Below the pieces are notes generated by a model. The model was not told where the DNA came from. It did no database searches and saw only the letters and a program-made list of their open reading frames with translations. A program made the translations under genes and the position numbers. Shown here piece after piece: positions 40,701 through 49,800 of a DNA stretch of 64,000 nucleotides (the first letter of the stretch is position 1; every line of letters begins with the position of its first letter). The stretch covers positions 1 to 64,000 of the IMG/VR virus record IMGVR_UViG_3300030090_004128; one strand, given 5' to 3'. This stretch comes from a virus.

Positions 40701-43320
40701 ATTCTTTTCCTGGATCAACATTAAATGTTAATACATTAGATATAGCTACTAACTGAGTTTGATTTTCATAGTATCTACCTTTAAAATTCTTCAGCATTTC
40801 TATCATAAACTCAGCATCTTCTTTATTAGATCCCTTTGACCAAGCACCTACATTTTTAGCCCACATCATAGGTATAGACTTATCTATAGATCTTAATTGC
40901 TGTCTTAATCCAATAACACCCACACTTCTTTCAGCCTCGCTATCGAACTGTTCTCTTAATGCTTTTGATCCTCCACCAATACCCAAACTCCAAATAGAAC
41001 TTGTATCACCAGAGGCTTCTTGTATAAAACTATACATTTCTTCTAGTGTCATTTTTTGACCACTAGGAAGTGTTATCTTTTCATTCTTCCATATATCCTG
41101 ATTCATTAATTCAGTAGAATATAGACCATCTTGAGCCCTCATTAGTTGATCTACAAATGCACCGTAATCATCAGCTTGATTTAAAGCTTGCATAAAACTA
41201 GTCTCCGCAGAAACTATTTGTTGCTGTAGAATTTTATCCTCCTCCGTAGCTATAGGATCTTCCATCCTTTCTCCTGATTCTGTGAACATTTCTGTTCCCC
41301 TTTCATACCCTCTCTTTTCTCTATTCTCCTCTATCTTAGCTTTAATAACAGCTACGTCCTGCATTAGTTTAGTAGACTGCTCAACATATTCATCTTCCTC
41401 CATTTTTTCTTTTTTGGCCTCTAATTTTTGCAGTTGGAGATTTTTTTCTTTTAAAGCATTATTTAATTTTACCTGAGTTGTATAGGTTTCTTCATTTTGC
41501 CAGTCCGCTTGAGAAGCAAGAATATTAATATCATTAACTCTGGTTTTTTGGAAATCTTTATAAATATTCATAAAGACTTTATCTTGAAGCATTTCTTCAG
41601 GGTTTTTAAATTTCACACCCTTGCTAGCCTGATACTTGTCTAAAAGCTTTTTAGCCTCTGTGTCAACAGAAAATTCATTACTTAAATCCTGTTGTATCTC
41701 GCTTTTTAATTCACCTATAACTAAATTCATTTGGTAACTTTCAGACCTATCAATTTTAGAATTTATCTGATCATTACTACTATTAAAAAAAGCTACCCTA
41801 TCTTCATGAGTTTTTAAACCACCATAAGCTGTTTTAACATCATTGACACCATGTTTATTGGAGGTTGTTAACATTTGTGCTGTTAACTTAGTTTTAGCCT
41901 CTCTTACAGCATTTATTTGATTTGTTAAATCCTCATACTGAGTCCTTTGCTCCTCACTAAGTGTATTATAATTAACATTCCCAAGTGTAGTTCTTTCATC
42001 TACGCCCTCTTCATATACAGCTATTGGTCTGTAGTATTTATATTTTTTCTCTTCTTTATATACGTGACCACCACCAACAAGCTCACTCCTTTTATTTAAT
42101 AGGCTAGCCATATGATTATCCATATTTAAAATAGTCTCATACTGAGATAAGCCCAACTCATCTACAGATTGGAATGATTGATTTTCATCGCCTGTCTGAA
42201 GACCTGGCTCTATACCATATTCTGATAAAATCTCTTCATTTTCTCCACCACCGATAGGAACTTCATGAAAGAATGTGTTAGTATCAGGATTAACAGCAGA
42301 TAATAAATCTTTTCCATTTTCAGATATAGATGTTGTTAAAGGTATTTGCATGCCCTCATAATCTATAAACTGACCCTCTTCGACACCCTCTAATAATAAG
42401 TTAAAGTTTTCAGGATTTTCACTATATATTTGTGCTGCTTTATAAAAATTAAAATCACCTTCCTGACCGTAGAATTGTTCAAAGTTTTGGTTAAACTCTA
42501 CATTTTTTAATTCTGCTTGAATCTCAGGATTATTTCTCGACTTCTCTCTTTTTTGAAGATCATGTTGATTTTGTATATCTATCTTTAGATCCGCCATCAC
42601 ATTAAAAGGAACCTCAGCAGCATCCACAGGTGATCCATTTTTAGTAAAGGTTTTTAATATATAGTCATAATCCCAAATGTCTTCTTCGGCATTTATATCC
42701 ACCTCTGTGTTATTTTGTTCTTGAGGAACGATAGCTCCATCTTGAGCTGTAAAATATTTGTCTGTTGGAAGTTCTACTATCTTAGACGCTGGAGATGTTG
42801 TCATTTTACCTCCAGGTTTTAATATACCCTGATACCCACCATCTGCATAAACGTGTATAGGATAACCTTGTCTTCCTTCTAGTAATCTAGGTTCTTTGCC
42901 TTTAAAATTAAGAGTAGCTGAGGTGCCAGGTTTTGCACCTTCTAAACCTTTATATAATTCTTCATCTGAACTTAAATTAAGATCAGTTACAAAGGCTCCA
43001 TCTTTAGCTGTAAAACTCTTATTATTTTCGCTTATTTCTAATTGCTCCGATTCTCCAGTTTCCGATTCTAATAAACCATTTGCCGAATCTTTTTTTTTTA
43101 AGGCGTAATGATTAACTACACTTGTTATGTCACTATCACTAGGTTTATATTTAGTTAGTGCACCGTAAATGTCTTTAACCATGGTTTCATAATCACCATC
43201 GTACTGGGCAAAGATCGAATCAATCTCAACTTGAGTTAACCTATAGTTAGGTTTAAACTTCTTGTAGAAATCTGTTACGAATCTAATAGCGTTTTTATCT
43301 TTTTGATATACTACTGCCAT
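31732..43320 (-). CDS. Giant polyvalent, probably virion-internal protein
   Basis: 3862 residues with several modules. About 1-300: helical and acidic. About 935-1075: long hydrophobic/Ala-Gly helices (possible membrane-pass region). About 1180-1200: Gly/Asp linker. About 1330-1510: domain with VHDFFGH (1418-1424) and TETRGQNSWVNF (~1458). About 1900-2115: domain with ELLGVTSPQAPP, VDVWAARNMRR-like and DLQAAMWFIEK, as in phage DUF7178-type modules. About 3060-3340: segment resembling large-polyvalent-protein domain LPD38 (PFFFVANVFYDF; NFNNGGRTIKFLDSLGFAYLNAAAQ). Such proteins are injected with the DNA. No RNA-polymerase catalytic motif (DxDxD) was found. One gene, tightly packed between structural genes. 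Confidence 0.7.
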   Translation of the reverse strand: MAVVYQKDKNAIRFVTDFYKKFKPNYRLTQVEIDSIFAQYDGDYETMVKDIYGALTKYKPSDSDITSVVNHYALKKKDSANGLLESETGESEQLEISENNKSFTAKDGAFVTDLNLSSDEELYKGLEGAKPGTSATLNFKGKEPRLLEGRQGYPIHVYADGGYQGILKPGGKMTTSPASKIVELPTDKYFTAQDGAIVPQEQNNTEVDINAEEDIWDYDYILKTFTKNGSPVDAAEVPFNVMADLKIDIQNQHDLQKREKSRNNPEIQAELKNVEFNQNFEQFYGQEGDFNFYKAAQIYSENPENFNLLLEGVEEGQFIDYEGMQIPLTTSISENGKDLLSAVNPDTNTFFHEVPIGGGENEEILSEYGIEPGLQTGDENQSFQSVDELGLSQYETILNMDNHMASLLNKRSELVGGGHVYKEEKKYKYYRPIAVYEEGVDERTTLGNVNYNTLSEEQRTQYEDLTNQINAVREAKTKLTAQMLTTSNKHGVNDVKTAYGGLKTHEDRVAFFNSSNDQINSKIDRSESYQMNLVIGELKSEIQQDLSNEFSVDTEAKKLLDKYQASKGVKFKNPEEMLQDKVFMNIYKDFQKTRVNDINILASQADWQNEETYTTQVKLNNALKEKNLQLQKLEAKKEKMEEDEYVEQSTKLMQDVAVIKAKIEENREKRGYERGTEMFTESGERMEDPIATEEDKILQQQIVSAETSFMQALNQADDYGAFVDQLMRAQDGLYSTELMNQDIWKNEKITLPSGQKMTLEEMYSFIQEASGDTSSIWSLGIGGGSKALREQFDSEAERSVGVIGLRQQLRSIDKSIPMMWAKNVGAWSKGSNKEDAEFMIEMLKNFKGRYYENQTQLVAISNVLTFNVDPGKEWAEKTGTGLFLRQMSESFGHAVHKRHVHSEDDMINYYDDIANAYGIELTDEQKVAGEISLNDMVAQGVGTTLPIMIEMIATMPLAGAGLKTLTKVPMIKNAMIAAKSTPVGTFWWEFSENVVKGAVAFEMTSGDQATWRMGAAEGATEQVMNSLFKRTPVTRGLLTLYRNFGKKGVKVATLPPRILAGGGAELLAEYSGEFVENLTNMGFNWEEALMATVGHSKDERINKLMTTAIICVGLSTAFTTLTANSIEQNFQDMLDSGTLNPEDTQLVQEFLGVMDEYKKSPQGEQLTLWGDEDFDTMVGETPDHLSGINGDDGGDDGGDAPGGPIIPIGEGPGGLPTVKDERDEDIGMPSSGGRQLTLFEDESVRSSAGSISSVNPGNRLFNDPNPETSQITSDYINTNSPQLGIQHSDAVPVTEINEENSKNIADAYESMEHNPQDPKVQKAYTALANETQMQYQSLVNAGYTIEIYNGKGEPYANSDEMIKDVRDNKHLYIFGTEAGFGQGQITDQMRSENPLLQPTEFQDVNGNPLLVNDLFRAVHDFFGHTELGNGFGIKGEENAWLNHSRMFSHDARRAMTTETRGQNSWVNFNQGLRREDGSIPQKGDPDYVRPQDRPFADQKIGLLPDQFVFQQPSTTEVSTDTETEVVQDTPFKYNRSKKVYEGTVNGKPFLIAKRYGKQEWIELTTKTPIGRTKKEAIKTLKLSMEGPANIDLMEANDQITEELAGVIDLINASTNAHDSDVDPNIKSPENTESLVDRTIRGIDSELDRINRNKGKNLYMDVTMGLGPVAWELFLKTLKAGLKAGQTLSVAFDKAIDAIKSDRIVDGSLRAEMLLSGEFSVAEAFNEVGSDKSIEMLKRRFLFSNDGVVKFAEEAIANKITGAKFFEALQERYPDQYNTLEAKEIYKIAKLRVNPKVVRGNYTKPELKQIDNLQAKVDQHNNVDMKNDPSLSDPMQILFDGGFVVLKNGKPVIKKLPFNFSGAPIFQGLSEQQKIELASQLLVQDFNANSSKIDLKKATGWYSKTKNLIQQKFGGNASIFFELLGVTSPQAPPQINFRKSTEVLKSYSEGKFDEALEIYDNKVKNIMAQYDQGVFGVGKKAVIKAKELIKQASSDKDVVAGIKKKNGKSFGLPVVTSGIVRVLYGNWLSNNPANKTGQFYNNLSLRDRSATIDVWAARNMRRILYSQGGFVPFRRRQSQETTVGSKDFSFAQSVYALAARQLNLNPDDLQAAMWFIEKQIYDESGFTGDVRAKDQATMENAVNSAKITDRIMIGASTFIGNTSPDQKRRIYSATARAVQNALERNATEEEIASVIAETMQGAVRMDQALQNLDAIVAQLGAMGRPYQSEGIYMNQVEDTINLEILVDTGTDLAILFDELLNTAINNEQESVFISKVTTKQDPNARPFRRIEFDSPMTLTDARMFANEHFGPNGVEGMTVNYNQKGEVIGLSMQFVPEYLMEPMGEGLTVGNVKDFESKWIEGVDKGIKEIQEKYGEDIFNTVENGYINTKVFTNGEYETTTRQEKSFETDINRELARRQRAINSGDNAKDISDLRTGDEYSSRSVQRFQILTDFADKLDQIYKDLGGNAYADPFMSIPIIRAALKTASVVLRATSSVAKAVDAAIDYLKKAQTDGDNFIPDQEVKIRELFKNFLSNQEGLFNPKEAGVSGETELTEEEAAKLEEEEARLKEMREKQTLEMIDALNSEIDLEGWTDSDYSEVLEELQKDQDAAFSRGKDNFFGRLADFKRSLDDAFVKLKEATVDTKYRIKRSIRNIGKDMNLGETASNALASITLWLTVPGTAKELIDQANKKIWGALSSKQIKLVGQLSTLERIIELDNLSDAQKVAADAIIKNLNSLVKKYSSVKTKEERSAVEDQIKQAEAQLENIYKDNPNVRISKGKIRDKKYDGKRWGKESTKYELEYLTKDKDGKEIVVRMKPGIKSIVNPTTKKKVHPWRMKHPDVKNPKGEGRVMINKELAQELIDNMKREQGDGFNIIRETTDKLFQEYSNELKRNFEAGLIDEATYNELKNFKYNPRKFVDYVIFAERNLNEQRKSGRSDRGDHLESPLKMLKQGSDSVLYMDPVKLLQNTLATGAKLRAENEVRKGIYNIISEVTKKGFEYVNGLQMTIEDIGYILKDGEKVKPGYVEMSYNEGGKKVRFAMKNAAYQSLFAHPREMVPAGDKLKLITKPLRWSGSALKVFATGVGAPFFFVANVFYDFAQQVMFTDTYNGMATNPVPFLGLGAKFGMAFTDWAAVLWDAGTNGPLSQEYKMLGGSLEFLTRYGLMDYSSDLAIDEVALTKRAREIMSDPENTLNEERAREKAAREQMSKLYGDDAPYVNPNTVKVYKNAIKNFFAKMNSTSEMTGRLANTRRWIKKYTQEYKEKNDGQEPTGEDLIAIKKRAVANAVDYANFNNGGRTIKFLDSLGFAYLNAAAQVFDKSVRYVSENPKQFLWDTAQWASVFGLGLMAYNLQHFDILDEDEEKRLQDALDKAVASGNRELEKKIREKLYKNRRYYINHISPYDRENYHCVILPGKVTDIVSQEKEVALQEQLKIAESMQIGEERDERIAEIKNQLSDNRIVTPRYLKIPSDARLNVFRLPLEELAFKHITGSDYFIQSKDFSSYTPWGRGDEKNSYGRILQKAIPAGGGNPRDLISTNPLLNVSLKVLGNYDAFYNRPVWNDYNEAANGYTQYEGDYDKYEDRWLMDLSKRFDKMGLKEGGFGVTTIKSAIGSMLTNMDRSPWNAVVNHSYVAATGGLNEYEKEKYGNQMNVFLNDAFGPVTKRYIGEIDLLRNQKTQLQAEADHIRETEERFQANLNLAYKAASERFALRRDPNSGAMVDKNGKKLRFGNDARDDYYLLAQEVIAETHRQIEGRLGNDPVIDQKLWNRDQVDLRIARKIFMDWNFGEYESDIQQAVIDFKQGKKMTAAFIVYEAQKEAVGNPIRYQTLEDLFVEEGIVTDPQVQYMMTVWAREDDKKTQ

Positions 43321-43338
43321 ATTTAATTAATTTTAATT

Positions 43339-45426
43339 TTATGCCATCATTGTTTCATCAGCTCCAGGAAATCCCCACTCCTCATTAATTATGCTGTCGT
43401 CACCCATAGCTATTTCCTTTCTCTTACCATCTTCTATTATAACCTTCTTAATATCCTTCATTCTATCAAGCCCTTCTTTGTAAGGTTTTAACTCATCAGT
43501 GCTTAAAAGAGAACTATTTATAGGGAAGAATCCTGGAATACCTTTTTTGTCTCTCATTATATTATCAATCCATACTCTCTCTTCATTTTTTAAATTACCC
43601 TCAGCATCTCCAGAGTACAACTCTCTAACATCTTCTGGATTTTTAGCGTTCCAAAATCCATCAAAACCAAACACAACCATAGCATTTTCTGCGTCTTCTT
43701 CATTAGAAAACACAAACGAATTAGTTTGCTTATCCCATTGAGTGTTAGACATTAATCGACCTGTTCGCTTATCTATAACCCTATAACCCATTGTTCCTGC
43801 GGATAACTCACCTTGAGCAGCACCTTCTTGTAAAATTTTAGTCAGTTTAGGGTCAAAAGCTTGAAATCCTACGTCATTATAATCATTTAAATTATTTATA
43901 TCTGTAGGCTTCCATGGTCTGTCAATATTAGGTAAATCTTTACTTACTGTATGTATTCCTCCCATCGCACTAATAGATGACGATCCATCCATTAACTCTA
44001 TCTTTGTATTAAGAGTTCCAGCATTATCCCAATCCCAACTTAAATTTTTATTATCTATACCTGTAACAGTTGGATTATTAATCTTCACGCTAGTATGTCT
44101 AGCTTTCCACTGTTCTAGTATCATTTCCACCATGTAATCTTGATAAGTCTCTAACGTTTTTCCTGGAGCGTATTCACTAGATCTCTTTAATTCTTCTGGT
44201 AATTCTCCTAGTAAATTACCATCATTATCTTTATGGCTCCCCTGCTGAATCATTCTAATAATATTGCTCCTAGCCCCTTCACTAGGGTTATTATTTCCTT
44301 GCTCTGCTAGTATAGCATCTGCAACCTGATTAGAAGCTATAGTACCATAATCGTTCTGCCAATCACCTCTACCTTCACTTGCATTTCTATCCCACCCAGA
44401 AACACTAATAGCTTGATCCCATATACCATTCATAGCTTCAGCAGTTAAATAAGAATTTGTACCACCAACAGCCTCATCGTACATTCCTTCAAATTTTAAT
44501 CCTTGAGATATTTCATATAATCCATTTGTAGAGTATTTCTTTTTATCTATTTGAGTAAAGTCTCTGCTCCATTGTTTATAGAAAGGAGTTTCACTACCCT
44601 CTTCTCCATATACTATATTTCCTTTAATATCAAACCTAAGAAGCTTAGGATTATACTCTTGATTGTAAATGGACTCAAATTTATAAACGCCTGATTTAGT
44701 TTGAGAAACCTCATTGTTTGCGTTTAATTCATAGGCTGTTAATCTTTTACCATCCTCACCTAATAAATACTGCTCTCCGTTAGGACCTAGCTCATATTGA
44801 TACTCTCCGTCCTCATTTTTCAATGCTGTTTGTTGACCCATTCCATCATCATAGGCTGTACCTTCAGCGTTCCACATCCAGCTATAATCATCCATATTCT
44901 CTATAATGTTTCCACTCTCATCCTTACCCATTTTAGACTCTACCATTTCCTTAGTTAAATAAACTTCATCCTGCTCTATTAAGTCTAAATTGTACACGTT
45001 ATTACCAAACTCATCTACCTCATACACTTTATCATGAAATGCTTTATAGTCAGTTACATATGCTGTGGTGTGATCTGCAAAATCCTCTATCTGACGCTCC
45101 ATATTTCTATATACGGACCAATGGTAGTGGCTAAATTCACCTTCTATATCATCTGTAGCTGTGTTTTTATGATTTAATTCATTGGCATATTTAGCGGCAT
45201 AAGCATCTAGTTGCCTCATTAATTCTTCCTGACCAGGCATGAATTTCTCTTGAAACTTAGGGTCTATCTGAGACTGCCTAACAGCAGACTGTTTCATTTG
45301 TTCACCCTCTTTCCCTTGTTTTTTATTTATCTGCCTCTCCTTAAGTCTCAGTTCTTGTTTTCTTAATCTGTGACCAGCAAAATCAAATATCTGAGGGTCA
45401 AAGCCACTAGTAAATCCTCCAGCCAT
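43339..45426 (-). CDS. Large internal/structural virion protein
   Basis: 695 residues. The first ~80 residues are a basic coiled-coil-like region (HRLRKQELRLKERQINKKQGKEGEQ), then a long polar alpha/beta sequence with Asn/Asp/Glu/Tyr and no catalytic motif. It lies between the giant protein and the S74 protein, so it is probably another internal virion (cargo) or tail protein. Function inferred from position. Confidence 0.55.
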   Translation of the reverse strand: MAGGFTSGFDPQIFDFAGHRLRKQELRLKERQINKKQGKEGEQMKQSAVRQSQIDPKFQEKFMPGQEELMRQLDAYAAKYANELNHKNTATDDIEGEFSHYHWSVYRNMERQIEDFADHTTAYVTDYKAFHDKVYEVDEFGNNVYNLDLIEQDEVYLTKEMVESKMGKDESGNIIENMDDYSWMWNAEGTAYDDGMGQQTALKNEDGEYQYELGPNGEQYLLGEDGKRLTAYELNANNEVSQTKSGVYKFESIYNQEYNPKLLRFDIKGNIVYGEEGSETPFYKQWSRDFTQIDKKKYSTNGLYEISQGLKFEGMYDEAVGGTNSYLTAEAMNGIWDQAISVSGWDRNASEGRGDWQNDYGTIASNQVADAILAEQGNNNPSEGARSNIIRMIQQGSHKDNDGNLLGELPEELKRSSEYAPGKTLETYQDYMVEMILEQWKARHTSVKINNPTVTGIDNKNLSWDWDNAGTLNTKIELMDGSSSISAMGGIHTVSKDLPNIDRPWKPTDINNLNDYNDVGFQAFDPKLTKILQEGAAQGELSAGTMGYRVIDKRTGRLMSNTQWDKQTNSFVFSNEEDAENAMVVFGFDGFWNAKNPEDVRELYSGDAEGNLKNEERVWIDNIMRDKKGIPGFFPINSSLLSTDELKPYKEGLDRMKDIKKVIIEDGKRKEIAMGDDSIINEEWGFPGADETMMA

Positions 45427-45428
45427 AA

Positions 45429-46823
45429 TTAATTATATTTAAGTATTGGTTTAGGTCTATATCCCATTTTAGCTCCACCCATAGCATCTTGATCCATATT
45501 TTTTTCAGCATGCTCTCTAGCGTTTTGATCCCACTTATCGAATAATTGTTTTAATTTATTAAATACAGCATTTTTATCTCCGTCAGCAATTAATTGCTCA
45601 AATTCATTAACGTCTTTAGGTGGCATAATAGCCTCACCGCCAGTCATTTCTCCTATTTTCTCTCCATCCTGAACTATATCAATAGGATTCTCTTTGTGAG
45701 AAAATTTACCTGGAGTTACATCAGCTTCATTAGCTGGCATCATATCTTGTTTTGCTCCCTCTTCATATTCCTGCATCTTAGCTCCCTTTTCAGCTTTCAT
45801 CTCTTTCTCTTCCCCTTCTCCTTCTATTTTTTGTAGCTGTATATCTAACATATCATAATCAACACCTAATGTGTTTTTGTTTATTTTTTTAACAGCATCT
45901 TCATGCTCTGTGCCTATAAGATCTTGTGCTATAACACCTCTATATCTACCAGGACCCTCTGGAGCATCTTTATCTTTTTTGTAGTCAAAGTCACTAACAG
46001 GAACTCCTGATTCAGTTTCTCCTACTTTTTCAATATTTTTTTTCAACTTCTTATCAGACATTCCAGGAATCAAAGACAATAAAGACTCAAAAACTCCACT
46101 AATAAGATCTGATGTAGCCGCAGCTTCTTGACCCTGTAATTCTACTAGTCCCGCTAAAGCTGATGCTGCTAAGTCACCACTAGCACCTGCCGACATAGTA
46201 GTTAAATCTCCCGCTAGATCAAAAACAGCCTGGTCTGCACCAAACTCTTGTTGACCAAGTTGATTAATTAAAGAAGTTTCTTGTCCTGTTTCAAATTTTT
46301 CAATATCTGTTAATTGCTGTTGATATCTTTCGTCCATTCCAGCAGCTTTTTCTTGAGCCTGTATGTAAGCTTGATCAGCAGATCCTAATACATCTTTTAT
46401 ACCCGTCATCTTACCTGTTCTAGCTATATCCTGAGTGATACCCGCAGTCTGTTGACCAATAGTGTCTTTTATTCCCTCCGTAAATTCAGTGGAAGCTTTT
46501 TTAGGTTTAGTAAGTGATATTCCTTGATCAAAATAATCTTGTAATTGAGTTGATGGGCCAAAACCCATCTCCTCCTCTACACCTTCAGCTAGACCGACTC
46601 CATATTCATCCGCCAGGCCTTGATCTGTTAAAGCCCCTTGATATATGTCCTCTAAAGTATCCTCCATCGAACTAATACCCCATAAAGTACCAAGAGCATC
46701 TGCAATAAAACCAAATTGACCTTTAGGAACATCTTTATTGTTTATATAAGTTTTTTTCTTATTATTTCCTCCTTTGCCATATTTTACGGAAGATGTAGGC
46801 TTATATGTATACTTTTTTCTCAT
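45429..46823 (-). CDS. Virion protein with internal S74 chaperone domain
   Basis: 464 residues. Basic Gly-rich N-terminus, Gln/Ala/Asp helical region (about 100-240), then an S74/endosialidase-chaperone-like domain at about 253-325: SDKKLKKNIEKVG (SD cleavage-type start), YRGVIAQDLIG and LGVDYDMLDIQL. This domain normally sits at the C-terminus and cuts itself off after trimer folding; here another ~140 residues follow, acidic then His-, Gly- and Pro-containing. It may thus be a scaffold-like or spike-assembly factor. Own promoter at 46829-46860. Confidence 0.72.
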   Translation of the reverse strand: MRKKYTYKPTSSVKYGKGGNNKKKTYINNKDVPKGQFGFIADALGTLWGISSMEDTLEDIYQGALTDQGLADEYGVGLAEGVEEEMGFGPSTQLQDYFDQGISLTKPKKASTEFTEGIKDTIGQQTAGITQDIARTGKMTGIKDVLGSADQAYIQAQEKAAGMDERYQQQLTDIEKFETGQETSLINQLGQQEFGADQAVFDLAGDLTTMSAGASGDLAASALAGLVELQGQEAAATSDLISGVFESLLSLIPGMSDKKLKKNIEKVGETESGVPVSDFDYKKDKDAPEGPGRYRGVIAQDLIGTEHEDAVKKINKNTLGVDYDMLDIQLQKIEGEGEEKEMKAEKGAKMQEYEEGAKQDMMPANEADVTPGKFSHKENPIDIVQDGEKIGEMTGGEAIMPPKDVNEFEQLIADGDKNAVFNKLKQLFDKWDQNAREHAEKNMDQDAMGGAKMGYRPKPILKYN

Positions 46824-46828
46824 TTTTA

Positions 46829-46860
46829 CAAATATATTTATTATTTTTCACTTGTACAAG
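46829..46860 (-). promoter_or_regulatory. Late promoter CTTG-N20-TATATTTG with palindromic operator
   Basis: Minus strand: TATATTTG at 46836-46829, CTTG at 46860-46857, spacer 20. The -33 box lies in a perfect 12-bp palindrome ACTTGTACAAGT (46850-46861), a likely binding site for a dimeric regulator. It is five bases from the start codon at 46823. Confidence 0.6.
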
Positions 46861-49800
46861 TTAGTCGTCACTTAACTCACTATTAAATATTGTGGCACTA
46901 CCACTAAAAATTTCTAATAATTTTCTTGATCTTTTTCTCATTTTAACCTCCATATACCTTCCTTTCATTCTATCACCTTCAGCATAGCCATTTCTTTTTA
47001 TAAATAAAAAGTTACTATTAAAGTCAAAAGGTGAATCAGCAGCTAACGTTAATTGATTGCTACTATCTACGCTAAATATTGTTCCCACAAGAATATCATT
47101 ACCTGAGTCATTATAATATAATTGATCACCATAAGTAATTAGTGAGTCATCAGAAGATGTTCCTGTTATTATATTTGCAGCTCCAAAATTAGTTCCATTA
47201 CCAACAACAGTTATTAAATCTGTAGCCTCAACTGAACCAATTCCAAGACCTATAATCTCTGAGCCTGTACTATTTACTGTTACAAAAGGTATTTGTGCAT
47301 ACTGCTTATTTTCTCTTTGATCAAAATTATGTCTATCAACAAAAGTCTCTGTCATATCAGTAACTAAAGTCACATCATAAGAAGTATTAAGTTCACCCTC
47401 AAACTCAAAACCTTCAGAGTCTGCTTCAGGAGCTTGATTAGCTTCTAAAGTTAGTGATTTAAAACCTTTCACTGAAGATGGCCCTTCATTTATAGAAAAG
47501 TCTAATTCAGTATAAAAAGTTACTCCATAAAAAGTATTATAATTTTCCTCATCTACATCATGCAAGTATAAAAACCCTTCATCCCAAGAAACAAACAATC
47601 TATTTACCTTGCAATAATATTCAGCAAAATGAGAATAAAAACTAGTCCATCTTTTCTGTTTATCTCTCCATGCTGTTACAGAACCACCAACCAATATATC
47701 CTGCTGATCTGTTACTCCAGTCCCATCCCATTCACCTAGAACATCAAATGTTTCTTCTGTAATATTATAATGTCCTAATTGAGCTGGTATAGAATCCATT
47801 TGAACTATATACTCCTCATGCTTAGGGTTAAAGCCACCTTTTATTCTAAAGAATTGATGTTGCCCTGTCAACATTTCCCCCGATATATTACCATAATCAC
47901 TACTCCAATCAAATTGGGGATCATAAGACCTAAAATCTTCTTCTCTATCTCTAAAGTAATCATGCATTTTAGCATCAGATATAGGGGTTATACCGTCTCC
48001 AGATAATCTTAAAACAGCACCTCTTCTTATATCAGTCCAAAACAACACATTACCATTAGCTACAAAAGACTCAGGATTTTTACTTATACCATAATTACCG
48101 ACAAAAGGAACTACTGGGTTTAATATTTTATTAGAGACACCAACTGTACCTTTACCATCTGCACTAAGAAGTATATCTCTCTGTACAGGAACTTTATATG
48201 TTGCGTCCTCTTGTATCATCACTATATCAACTTCCCTGTAATGTATTTTCTGTATACTACCATCTATTCTACTATAATCCTCCCAGTTGCCCTCATTATA
48301 ATCAAATGTGCTTAAACCATTAAAACTAGTAGCTGGTTGATAAACATCAGAATATGTTATAGAAGCCTCCTTATCTTGTTGTCTATAAAAAGCAGAATAA
48401 ATATTTGCTCTACCTATATTAATATGATTACTATCTGTATAATCGTTTAAGAAATAATCCTCAACATAAAAGTTTTGAAGACCTCTAACGTTGTTAGCAA
48501 ACCTCTGCATATTTCTTTGCTTATAATATACATCTCCAAACATAAACTCCCCTACCGCTGGAGTACCAGATGTAGCATTACCAAAAGCATCATAAGTCCA
48601 TGGATATCCTTGATCAGATATAGGCCCCATATGCCTTCCGCCAGTATCTATTCCATATAATTCACTAAACTCAAAATATAACATCTCTCCTGGTTCAGGA
48701 TCTGCTTTAGGCTTATATATCTCAACTATAGCCTGTTCTAATAAATCTGTATTTGCAGCAACAGAGGCAGCGTTATAGTTAGCTATTGGGGTTCCATTAG
48801 AATCTATTAATTGCTCTATAATAAGATACCACCCATCTTCAGACCCATCATCATTAAGAGCATTTGTTGAAGGAATTGCGTTAGTTCGTATAGGTATGTT
48901 AGGATCGTTCTGAGCATAATACTCAAACCCTGAAACTCTAGCGTCAAGATATGTTGTTGTAACATTGTCTGCTGGTGCCCCAACTCCTGCACCTATTTGA
49001 GTGCCTGAAGTTATAATCCTTACTCTATCACCTTTTGTAAACTCATAATCTAAAATACTTATATCTGGATTTGGAACCGCATTAGGATCTAGCTCAGCAT
49101 TTGTTATGTATGAATCATCAGACCCTTTTAAGCCTCTTAAGTTTAAGAATATTCTATTATCAGTAGAGGCTGGATCCTGATTGTTAAATGCTTGTAAAAC
49201 CCTAAACTGAACAAATTCATCGACAGTATTATTCCTTGAATAAAACCACCTATAATGATTAGCCCAAAGAGGGGCTCTATGGTTTATTTCCCACTTCATT
49301 GTTACAGCTCCAGTAAGATCAAAGTTTGCTACACCAGTAGGTATATCTGCAAGCACTGTTCTTTCTGTGGGAAACTTAACATAACACCTTCCATCAGATG
49401 AATTACCACCTTTCTGTTCTGAGTCAACTAATACAGTAGAACATCTACCTTTTTCATCATAATATACTATACCAAAACTATGAAAGGCTCCACTTTTAAA
49501 AGAAGGGACAGCATCCCCTGTTTGAAGTGTTACTGGGTCTTGGTAGTTTGGACCTCCATATATTCCAGCTGAACTATAACCATATTGAGGTGTTACAGTA
49601 AAAGCAACTTTAGGAACATCAAACCCTTCGGTATAATTACCGTATGTTAATCTATTATTTCCTAATATAGTTTGTGTATGTGCAGATCTAGGAACAGCAT
49701 CATATAATCTCTCTCCTTCTCCCGCTTCTACAAGCGGAAAAGCTTGATCATTAAAGAAACGAAATGTTTGTTCTGAATCAGGGTCTAATTGCCAAGCACC

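Noticed and set aside
31732-43320. Giant protein as a virion RNA polymerase as in crAss-like or N6-like phages
   Set aside because: No DxDxD or T7-type polymerase motif could be found; the visible domains are polyvalent-protein types.
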